From Romanomermis culicivorax (lineage: Eukaryota > Nematoda > Enoplea > Mermithida > Mermithidae): a DNA stretch of 64,000 bases. The stretch spans positions 620,001 through 684,000 of the forward strand of contig CAWUHX010000032.1 of NCBI GenBank assembly GCA_963922205.1, read 5' to 3'. The position numbers and the translations under genes were made by a program. Shown here one piece after another: positions 36,601 through 48,600 of the stretch. Position 1 is the first letter of the stretch; each line of letters starts with the position of its first letter. The notes under the pieces are model-generated. The model made no database searches. It saw only the letters and a list, made by a program, of their open reading frames with translations, and was not told the origin of the DNA.

Positions 36601-39600
36601 GGAATGGCGGTCATTGATTCCCCAAAATTTCGGGGGAGGGTCCCTGAAGGAAAAGATTGTGTGTCCTTACTTCAAATGCCCCATTACCTTAAGTGTCTCG
36701 TTACTCCAGGTGTCCCATTGAGCCCTATTCAGAAGTGAAAAATCCTAGGATTCTTGCGGGCAGCAGTCGGCGACTCTATGGAATGAATAGGCAATTTGTT
36801 GTAGTGGCATTTTCGAGTTTGCCACAACTGTTTTAATGTCATTTTACAACTTCTCAATCTTTACAACTGTAAGGGTTTTCAATGTGTGGGTCAATGGTAA
36901 ATACAGGTTACTGTAGCTGAATAACCTGCAGATCGGACTGATTACTGAAAACGTTTTTGAGTTGTTCTATTTTCTTCAGAAACGTCAACAAAAACGTCAA
37001 AGGATGGATGGCAACGGCGACGATTAGGAAAACGTCAAGGTAATTTTAAAAGGGAAATCTTAGTCTCGCAACGAAATTATGTTTCTTTCCAGCTTCCAAT
37101 GGTCGCAAAGCCGGACGGAACGAACGACGTTTTATCCAGCGACCCTACGACGTTATTCAAGAGCAGAGAAGAAAGCAGGTAAGCTAAATTTATTAATGAA
37201 ATGTCGAAGTGATTTTTACATACAAAACTGACATATGTATATATAAAGAAAAGGACATAAAAAAAGACATAAAAACTAGGTTATAACGTCATAGTTTCAC
37301 ATAATATTAGGTCATAATCTTGGTAGGCGTAGTCGTATATTTTTAAATAAGTTTCATGACGTAAGGCAAAGAATCTTGGCACAATGTCTACAGTAGGATC
37401 AGATAACGTAGGTTTGCCTGGTGTGTGTGTGACTGTGAGAGCATCGCCGTTTACTGTAGGTTGCTCAACAGCTAATATTATTGATTGATTTGTAGTGCTC
37501 CCACATCTTTCGGCGCTGGCGAAAAGGCTGTCCCCAGCCCCCGTTTTGCAAGTTTTGGACGGCGGATCAACGATGAAATCGATGGTGGATTTTCGGGTAA
37601 GTGTTTTTATGGTGGTAAGAAAAATTCTTCTCTCTTTTTTCCAATTTTCAAATTTCTTCATTATAATTTTCTTCTTTTTTTTGTGCCTTCCATTTTCTCC
37701 AATTTTACGTTCTGGTTTTTCTTTATGATTTTTCCTGTTCTGTTTTATAATGTTCCCATTTCGCATGAATTTAAATTTTACGAGTTTATAAGTAACAAAA
37801 AATTAAGATGGTTTTTTCGGTTGTTTTCCTTTTTTTTCATATATACAATACGAAATATACAACGATCGACAAAATTGCGACAAAAAAGGCGACAAATACG
37901 ACGATAATTGGACGACAGTTTGATAACGGGGCAATGAAAATATAGACCAAAATGGCGACGATAAATTATTCGACGATAATAACGATTTAAGACGGCAATT
38001 TAGGGACGGGTTCGACAAAAAATATGAAACAAAATAACGACGGCAAATTGACGATAATGAAAGTTTGGGGACGACGATTTATGGACGAGATCGATGGTCG
38101 CGGGAGGATCTAATGATGCAGCTCGCATAATATTCGGTAAGAATATTGCAAAATTTGGCCACTAGGGCATCAATTTGTTCGGGTAGTAGCCGGGAGTCGC
38201 GTCGCAATTGGCTTCGTAAATGGACGCTTCCATGTTCGGCAAATTCTTTGGCGGCGGGTGGCATTTCAGTCTAGTAAGGCGGCATGTAGCAGACGATGAA
38301 GGCGGCCAAATTATCATCTAAGTGGCGATAAGCCTCTCCTTCTGCTTGTGCCCGGAGATTGATTGCTTCGCGATTGGCAACCGGTGTGACAAAACAGCGG
38401 CGAAAATAATTGAACGCCGAAAAATTACAATCAGGCGGCGGTGGTTTTGGTTTAAAAATGTTCGGCATTTCGAACGCTATTTGGACGAATTTTCGGTTTT
38501 CTTCAACCGCGCGAGTGTCTCTGGTTTGATTCGGGCTCAAGGCAGCTCCTACTTTCGGCTTTTTCGGTTGGGGTTTCGACGACTTCGCCGACGGTTTTTC
38601 CTCCCAATTTCTTTTAGTCGAGTCACTTGAGGACGTCGGTACTTGCCTTTCCTGTAAAAGATTAGGTGGAATTTTTATACCACTTTGTTTATTTTTCTTA
38701 TTCATCAAGCTAAAGGTGCATTTTATAACTTCTTTTAGGACTATTTTCATGGTATAGAGAACTTTTTCTTTTGGCTCTTCTGATTCCAGAGAAACAAATA
38801 GATCGTTTCCTGAAATTTCTATTTCTTCTTCAGATTTTTCTCTTTCTTCTTCATCTTCAGTCGAACTTTCGCTGGTCGAATTTCGTGGCACGGGTTCTTT
38901 GTTTAGCCTGTCTAAAATCATAGATCTTATTTTTACTTTGCGTAGGGGGAAATCGAAAATTACGAGCGATAATGGCACCTTTTTCACGGCTCGTTTGGAC
39001 GTCATGATTCATTCTTTCGACGTCAGAGTTTTGATTTCATCGAAAAGCGTATAGAATTCATTTAGGCTGTAATAGGTGTCTAAGTGGGTGATGGCGTCCA
39101 AGGCGGCGTATCTCAAGGCATTGGAAGGGAGAGGGCATTTGGCCCACGCCAATCCCTGACCTTGAAATCCTTTGTCAAGATGGACGCCGAATAGATGGTG
39201 GATTATCGCCGCTAAACTATTTCCGGCGTGGTAGAAATCAGCTGTCCTATTGGTTAGACGTTTGTATAATTCGGGGTTCATTTTGCGGACGTAGTCTTGG
39301 CTGCGATTACTTTTCAGAAACAGATGTATCTGATTGGTATCAGCCCGAATTTTGATATCCGCGAATCGTATATCGACGTTGGCCATGGCGGTCAAATCGC
39401 AGTTGGCCGCGAAACCGATAATTCCGCGGGCGTTTTTGAGGAGATTAATCAAGGAAATGGGAATGACTCCCATCTCCAAGAGATCGAAAACAATTGTATG
39501 TCAGTCGGCGCGGCAGATTTGGATGACGACGGCGAAAGGCCCTTTAGAATATTGCTGGCCGTGTAAAGTGATATCGAGTTTCTTTTTGGCCAAATTCGCT

Positions 39601-42600
39601 AACAGGCTGGCCTCCCTTTTATCCCAATCGACCCAATCCATGTGATGGTTCAAGAATTCGGCGTCGAGCCCATAAATGCCGGGATGACGCAGGTCGTTGG
39701 CCAAAAAGTCACACATTGTTTGACTTTCTTCTACCATTGTGCATACGATGTATCGACCATTCAATGGCAGTCGCCCGAGTTCTTGGCCAAATGCGATGAT
39801 GGCCTCGTGTTTGATCAAGGGCGGTGAAATTTGACAAAGGCGCCATCGATCAGCAGCTATCGTCATTGTGATTTTCGCGAAAGCCATGTCTTCAGATGTA
39901 AAAATGAGTTAAGGACAGAGTATAAATGAGTACATAAATAAAATAACAATTTACCGAGAAAAGAATATATAAAGAATATTTAAACGAATGAATATAAAAA
40001 TAATTGAACAGTGGAGTACACATTAAGTGGAAAAATAAAAATGAGCCTTCTTAATGACTTAGACGGAAAAATGATACACATTTTATACAAGCATTTATGC
40101 ATTTTTTCTTTTCTTTTTTTTCACATGGACGAACATGCAAAGGAATGTTCTGGAGGCTGTTCCAATGATACGATCAAAGCCTGCGTTATGGACAGATTTT
40201 CGTCCATTTTTTTCTTTTTTAACATATTGAAATGCATCTTTTCGTACGGGTGGCTCGGATTTTCTTTTAATTGCAATAAGTACATCGGATGTTTCTTTTC
40301 AATGATGACGTAGGGTTCTGTCCATGGAAAAGCAAATTTAGGTGAGTGGTTGGGCTTCACCACTGGACTATACTTGAAAACTTCTTCTCCTACTGTGAGT
40401 TCTTCTCCATGTTCTTTTTTATCATATGCAATTTTCTGAGCATTTTGCGCAATATTTATGTTTTCTTTAGCAGATTGCCAGGCGTCGGAAAAAAGACGTT
40501 GGAGGTTGTCGCGGAAGTCGTCAACGTCAATTCGATAGAAAGCCGGCGAAAAATGAAGAGCGGCGTCGATCGGCAAATTTGGATGGTGGCCAGAAAGAAG
40601 AAAAAACGGTGAGTACTTTGTTGATTTTTGTGTGGCCTTGTTATATGCAAAACACACGTAGGGCAAATAGGAATCCCAATCGTTGTGTTTTTCATTGATG
40701 TACATTGAGATAATTGTAGCCAATGTTTTATTGAATCTCTCCACTAGTCCGTCTGTTTGTGGATGGTAGGGACTCATGTTTGTTTTTCTTGTTGCACATT
40801 TTTCACAAAGGCCTAACATTAGATCACATAAAAAATTTGCTCCTCTATCTGAAAGTAACGCTAATGGCGCACCAAAACGTAGCACTATTTCTGTCATAAA
40901 GGCTTGTGCAACTTTTTCTGTCGTAGTTTCTGGTAGGGCTACTGCCCTCACATACTTCATTAAACATTCACTGAACACAATGACGTATTTATTTCCATTT
41001 TCGCTCATAGGCAAAGGACCTAAAATGTCCATAGCCACTCTGTCAAACGGACCTGTGACTGGTATAGGCATAAGAGCAGCGTGATTTCTTTTTGTGGATG
41101 TTTTTCTCATACTGCAACTGATACAATTTAAGCAATGTTCTCGTACGTCGCGGTATATGGTAGGCCAGTGGCAGCGTAGGCGGATTTTTGCCAATGTTTT
41201 CGTAAAACCAAAGTGTCCAGAAAAAACGTCATCATGACAGGCTTCAAAAATTTCTTCTTTTTTCGAAACTGGAACTTCTAATTTCAATTCGTTTTCATCT
41301 GCATCGCCCAAATAATATAAAATTTCGTCTTTTATCGTAAATTGGAATGCTAGTGAGACAATTTTCTTGGCTTGCTTAAGATCTTCAGGCAGGTAGTCAG
41401 ACTGTAAATGAGCCAATAGTTGACTACAAAATTGGTCACTTCTTTGTGCTTTGTGAAAGTTTTCTATATTGCTCGCGTTGAACTCGTTTTCTTCCCTTTC
41501 TGTGACTATAGTTCGAGTTTTCTCGAAAGTAGTTCCTTCTATAGTTGGAAATTCTTCAAAATTCGCATCTTCTTGAATTGGAAATAAGTTATCAGGTGTT
41601 TTCGAGCGTGTAGTTTGAGTTTCGTCTGGACTAGTTCTTGCTATAGTCGATGTTTTTTTGGAACCTGCTTCTGCTATAACGAAGATTGAGTCATTTGGAT
41701 TTTTTTACAAGTTTGTGAGCGTGTAATCGCATTTATGTGAAATTTTACGCCTTTCTTGCCGTTTTCTCCACATACTGGATTTCTTGAAAGAGCGTCTGCA
41801 TTTTTGTTGATTTTTCCGGTGTGATGTTTGATGTTAAGTTCTTGAAATTCTTGCAATGCCAGTCCCCATCTAGCTATATGGCCAACTGCCCAAATTACGG
41901 CTAGAGCTTCCTGTTCTATAATTGCGTAGTTTTTTCTGCTTTCGTTAAACTTTTGCTGACATTAGCGATAGGTTTCTCTCCATCTTCTGTTTTTTGAGAT
42001 AGAACTCCTGTGTTCATACAAACGGTTTGGTTTCGTAAAACGCATCAAACAGCTATAATTTGATTCAAATGTCCATTTGTGGACCAAATGTGCAACTTTA
42101 TTTCACGTTTTTCAGCTGCGATCAGTGACGGAGGGCGACATTTCGTCAATTTCGGGACCATCAAGGCAGGACCGCCTCGTGAAGCACCACATTGGAAAAG
42201 GGATTTGCCGAATGAATAGCCGACGAGAAAAGAAAGTAACCATACGACGGCGAACAAAAAATAGGAAGAGATAAGTGAGACTAAATTTCTAAAAATTCAT
42301 TGAAAATTGTTTTGAGGAATTCTTCTTCTGTTTCGATTTCTGCTTCTTTGAACTGCTTCTGCTCTAAATTGAAATTGTAAGTTTTCTAGCCTTCTTGGAT
42401 CCATTCTTGAGTCAGTTTGAGTTGACTGATGTCGCATGGGATCTTCCGGGGAGGTCACTTCGGGCCTCCAAACAATCCATGGTATCGACTCATTGATCCA
42501 TCCTTCTGTCGTAAATTCCCAGGGTCCTTGTCTAGCGATCACTCCTCGTCGTGACTGGCTTCCAAATCCTTGCATATGCATACAATTCGAAATATTACAT

Positions 42601-45600
42601 AAATTACAAATTCTGGCTGCAGCGGGCCCATTCAAAATTCTAGGATAAACTACACCCACGGGGCGGCTTCCAGAGGGATGGTCAGAATTAGAACCTCCAG
42701 TCTGAGCCATATTCATGAAAACATTAGCTGATTCCACTTGCCCAGAATTTTCAAAACGTTGACAGTGCCGTCTATCTTCATAATAGTCAAAATCAGAAGT
42801 TTCATCAAAATCAGAGGTTTCATCTGAACCATTTTTTAAATAACCATTTTCTAAATGTTCTGGGGCTTCATTTTCTAAATAATTGCCAGTATACTCGTGG
42901 GAGGCAATAGTGGGATTATCCCTAATTTCTTCAGATCCTGTCCCACTACTCACCAATGTGGAATTTTGTCCGGTTCCAAAATAAAATTCTTCATTATATC
43001 GGGCCATACAAATATGTGCCTGAGGCCTCACATTGGAATTTTCTATCGGCAGATCGAAATCATCGCAATTCCAGGGATCGGACTGTTCTGCGATGGTGTC
43101 AGGATTAAATACTGACACGTTGGGCCCATTAGCCTCGGCAAGACAAAGCTGACTATTGACTCCTCAGGTTACAGAAAGGGCATCTCCTGGACTCCTAGGG
43201 TTCGAAACGCCTCAGGCTGGCATTGGCACTCAGGGCGGTCCACCACGCCACGTGCTACGCGGGGAACTCAAAAATCTGGAATCTTGATTTCGTTCGAGCA
43301 TAGGGCAAGTAGAAGAATAATGCCTACTTCTACCACATCTAAAACAAGAAACGATACCATCTGAGGACCTTCCTGATGAATGGCCGCAGTTAAAGTTGGT
43401 ATTTAGCGCGCTATTTGGACGACCTCCCATCCTGTTGGACTCTTGGGGACCGTTCGATTGAATCTGAAAATCTCTCGCGTTGTTCCTAGGCCAAAAACAA
43501 TTTTCTTGCCGTGCCATTACATCTCTATTTTCAACTAAAACGTGATCTTCTTGATTTGCCAAAATTAAAAGTGAATTTTTTTCTTCAGCCGTTCTTCAAA
43601 GAAAATCGTCAAATTCAAAAAACGTCAATGTCAAATTCTGGAAACGCCAAGTAAGTGGTCCAATAAAATCGTTGACCTTCGTGCTTCTTTATTTCTTCTT
43701 TATTTTCAGGCTTCTACAACGTCAATTCAAATCCAAAGATTGTAGTCGACGTCCTGCCACGAATTGCCACTTGAAAGGGTTTTCAATGTGTGGGTCAATG
43801 GTGAATACAGGTTACTGTAGCTGAATAACCTGCAGATCGGACTGATTACTGAAAACGTTTTTGAGTTGTTCTATTTTCTTCAGAAACGTCAACGAAAACG
43901 TCAAAGGATGGACGGCAATGGCGACGATTAGGAAAACCTCAAGGTAATTTTAAAAGGGAAATCTTAGTCTCGCAACGAAATTATGTTTCTTTCCAGCTTC
44001 CAATGGTCGCAAAGCCGGACGGAATGAACGATGTTTTATCCAGCAACCCTACGACGTTATTCAAGAGCAGAGAAGAAAGCAGGTAAGCTAAATTTATTAA
44101 TGAAATGTCGAAGTGATTTTTACATACAAAACTGACATATATATATATAAAGAAAAGGACATAAAAAAGACATAAAAACTAGGTTATAACGTCATAGTTT
44201 CACATAATATTAGATCATAATCTTGGTAGGCGTAGTCGTATATTTTTAAATAAGTTTCATGACGTAAGGCAAAGAATCTTGGCACAATGTCTACAGTAGG
44301 ATCAGATAACGTAGGTTTGCCTGGTGTGTGTGTGACTGTGAGAGCATCGCCGTTTACTGTAGGTTGCTCAATGGCTAATATTATTGATTGATTTGTAGCA
44401 CTCCCACACAACCAAAGATGCCCATGTCTCAAGCATGCCATCTTAATTCAAACCGGGCAATGCAGTTATTGTAATTTTTGAGTCGCATGCCGGAATTTAG
44501 TCAGTGAATTTAGTCTTCGTTTTATACCTTTATGTCTGGGTGTTTTCTTCTCTGCCATTAAGCTTTGCCCCTCTAATTTCCCACCCCCAGAATAAATATT
44601 TTAAATTGAGAAATCAAAGATTTGTCCAATAAACAAGAGGCGTATGTGCCACGGCCCAGCGCTTGGTAAGTCTTAGTATTAGGGTCTGAACCTCTTGGAA
44701 AAAACTCCTTCAAAATTTCTTGGCTTCAATATCAAATCTTATATTTTTGGTGAATCACCAGCCAAGAGTCTCAAATAAAAGAAGAAAAATAAATCAAATA
44801 AATCTCAAATAAAAGAACTGGTGATCGGTTTAGATTTACGAAGTACTTACCTTATCTGCATTGAGGCCTAGTTTCCTTCACGTCTAACTGAATACTGGAG
44901 GCCTCATAGGACATCTGCCTTGGGATATTTTCTGGGTTTTTACAAAATGCTAACAAATTCACAAAAAATTCCTCGTACCCTACCAGTGAATAGCGTTTCC
45001 CTAGTCGCTCCCATGGCACTTAGCGCTTCACTATTCCCTTTTGAGTCCTCAAATAATGTAATTTCTGCACAACCCACACAAGATGTGCAGTTAGTTGCAC
45101 CATCAACTCCTACTTTACCACAGGTGGTATGGGATCCACAGGATTCTGTGGATCAGGCACAATTATCAGCAAATCTGGCACCCAGAACTCAACCTCAGGT
45201 ACCTCAAAATTTATCTGCTCAGTCACCTTACATAGTTAATATTCTGAATTCAGCTCAAACTAATCCTGTTAACCCAGTTTTCTTGGCACCACTGCCTCAG
45301 TCAGTTGCAACTCTGATTTTTCAATCGGCAACTGCTCCTATTGGGGTCACTGGTTCTCAAGTAAATAATGCCTTGCCAATTCAGCTGTCGCTATCACACT
45401 GTGCCATTTCCAGCTCTCAGCAAACTTCTTATCAACCTCTTTCTTCTGAATCTGAATCATCAACTCCTGATCAACGTGTTATTCCTTCACCTCGCCCTTG
45501 TAAGAGTAAGAAATCTCAGCCTAAAAGCATCCGTGATGCCTGTGTGGCTGAGATTGAGAATTTTCGAGTGGAAGCTTTGGCGCAGTTAACTGCCTTGGTG

Positions 45601-48600
45601 GAAGCTACTAAGTTAGTTCAGCAAAATATTTCTACTACTGCCACTGCTAATCAGATTCTCGATTTTGTCAAGGACAAAACCGGAGAGAGTGAGGAACAAA
45701 ATTTGTGACTTTTAAACAAACTTCAAGAGAAGCAAACGAAGCTTTCCGAAACTCAACAAAATCAAACTGCTACTATCTGCTACTCTGACTAGTTTAATGG
45801 ATCAATTTAAGTTTTTTGTTTCTGCCACTTCTGCAACTCTGTCCACTTTAACTCAAGTAGGTAATTTAGGTAATCCTACTCTTTCTGTACCTCAACCTGA
45901 ACATCTCGCTTCTCAGAGTATACCTGTCACTAGTACTGTACATGTAACATCTCACATACCTGCTATAGCTCCTGTAATTAAGTTAAAAACTCATAATTCT
46001 AAATAATCTAATCCTCCTGGACACTGAGATTCTTCCATAATTGAAGAAGAGCATATAACTAACTCTAAGATACCTCACAATTTCTTGCATACTGCTCCTC
46101 CTCCTGCCTTTTCTGACTTTCCTCTGGTAAATTTTTCACATAACTATGATTATCACACTGCTGATATTCGCTACCCATCACATCGAGATGAGCAAAGCCA
46201 AATTGAGGGAATAATTAAAAATATGACACCTCTCTGCATTAACGAAGCAACTCAGGATAAAGGATTGCTACACTTTTTTATTCACCTCCAAAGTGAGTTC
46301 AGTTTTGACTTAAGTAATTATGTCAAGATAAGCACACTCCCCAGATTACCTTGTGACGCTCCTAGTGATACTATTCAGGACATCAATGATTATGAAGAAG
46401 CTAAGCATATGTTAATGTTCTCTCTTGCTCCTACCTGTGATAAGATGACTCTCAAATGTGAGTTATACTCAATGACACCGAGCTCTGGGGAAGAACCCGC
46501 TGCTTTTCTCAGCTGAGTCATGACATTCCACCATCAGAAAGTCATCAAGACGTTTCTGATGAAAATGCCTATTTTCTACCAAATTTAAATTGGGGATGAT
46601 GCACAGGAATTTACTACTGTTCAACAACTTGCCACTGCTGTCTCTAAAGCTCGTAAGATTCTTGATGCTACAAAAGCTGAGATTGGTACTGCAGAACGAC
46701 CCATTCTGGTCAATCAAGCTGATCCTCACTCTCACCCTCAACCTTCTACTACTCCTTCTCAAAGATGTCATGATAGAAGACTTTTCCTCACTCACAATCT
46801 CCTAATCATAACTCTGATAATTCGACTTCTGATAGACCTAGAGTCTTCTTTAGTGAAGCTACTGTTCCTGTAGGTAAAATTATTGGTCTTCTTCAGTAAA
46901 TTGCTGATGGAGTTCATATTAGTAGGCAAGCTGTTTTCACTTCTGAGTCTTGCCCTTCTCGCTCTCAATATCCAACTAATAGAAGTCATGATAACACTGC
47001 CCACCATGATTTCTCAGCTTCACGCAGCTGTGATCAATCACATTCTAATAATCATTCTGATCTTCACTCTCATGATGATTAATCTCAGAGTAGGGATCAT
47101 AATCAACCTTTATCTATTCAATCCATCAGTCATTGGTGTGAGGCTCATAAAAGCAACATGCACAATACTGCAGATTGCAAACGGTTAAAGCACATTAATC
47201 CTCAAACTCAACCTTCTTCTGATTGTCAAGTAGTTCCTTACACTGAGAAAAGATATCACCACTGTTAAAATCCAAACTTTGGCAGTGATGTTTGCATCAC
47301 CCCAAATTGGAGAAACAACAGAGGCAGCTACAGTAATAGAGGAAACTCTTATTATCATGGCAGTCCTGGTTCGTATTTAACCACATATACTAACTGCCAT
47401 GCTGATGTCCTCATTATGATTCGGCTAATTTTCCTATTGAGTATCACACTTATCCCAATGGGACTGCTCCAGCAAACCCTTGTGCTGAGTTTCCTGCTAA
47501 TGATAAGTGCCTTTGTGAGACAACATCTACTCCTCTGTCACTACCTGCTCCTCAATCTCAAACTTTGACCTCTAGTAATTCTGAACCTAGTCAACAATCT
47601 GAAATAGTTTCTCAACCACCTTCTGCTAATATGGTTCAAACTGATCCTAAGTCTGATAATTCTGCTAATGCCACTCTGTTCTCTCCTGGTATTATTACTT
47701 GGGAGGTGGAAGACATCTCAGGGAATGATCCTCGGATCACATGCCATGCAATATGCCATATAGGTAACTGCACTCCTGTTTCTGATAATTATGTAAAAGA
47801 ACTATCTGTCTATTAATGCCTTTCTCATTCCTATCAAATTTGGACGCATAACTGCAAATTCTCTCATTGATACATGTACTCAGTGTTCTGTATTATTGTC
47901 TGGTCTTCTTAGAAGAGCTTTTGAGAAGATCCATACCCCTCTACCTGTCTGTGGCCACATACGTGTAGCAGATGGAGCAGTGGTAAAGACCCACGGTCTG
48001 GTTCTATTTACTATGGAATCTGATTTCAGTCAACATCTTGTCAAATGTGTCATTCTCCATGATGACACTGGCGACTGGTGCATCATTGGTACTGACTTTC
48101 TGGCTCATCCTGATGTCCAAGCTATTCTGAACTTTAAGCAAGGATATGTTGAGATAGCTAATAAACAGCAACCTCTTACTGTAATTCCTAGACATCTGCC
48201 AAACTCACTTAGAATAATCTCCACTCTTGCCAGTCTTGAAGGACCTATTCTAGAAGAAATTCCGATTCATGCACAATCTTCAAACTATCCATCATCTGAA
48301 AGTGATGAGCCGGTCGAAGAGGTTGAAGCTGAATCCTCTGATCGACCTGTTCAAACCGACACTTCCACAGTTGTTGATTCTAACAATCTAGTTGTCGCTG
48401 AACTTAATGAACCTATCTTTATTGTTGCTGCTGCTACTGTTAAGATTCAACCTTATTCTCAACACTGGATTCATGGTCATGTTTTTCCACAAACAGATGC
48501 ATCCACACCTGATTTAATAGTTCAACATGCACCTAACACCTCTAACAGTGAAGAATTTCCCATAGAGACTTCGGTGATTAATATCTATAATGAAACCTGT

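Larger units (their letters stand above)
36868..44408 (-). mobile_element. LTR retrotransposon carrying a 3'-5' exonuclease frame
   Basis: Two LTRs of about 638 bp (36868-37505 and 43772-44408) begin TGT/TGA and end ACA, and are flanked by the 4-bp direct repeat CAAC (36864-36867 and 44409-44412). The element reads on the minus strand: zinc-knuckle gag remnant, a long unknown frame, an RNase H remnant, an intact integrase frame, then exonuclease and accessory frames before the 3' LTR. Reverse transcriptase and protease are not found, so it is a deletion derivative that would need help in trans. The LTRs differ by about 15 substitutions and one indel, indicating a fairly recent insertion. It lies in intron 2 of the VWA/TSP1 gene, in the same direction. 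Confidence 0.85.

Noticed and set aside
37281..37766. 161-codon minus-strand frame crossing into the 3' LTR
   Set aside because: The C-terminal half is LTR sequence shared with 44184-44441, and the N-terminal half is Lys-rich low complexity; not supported as a separate gene.
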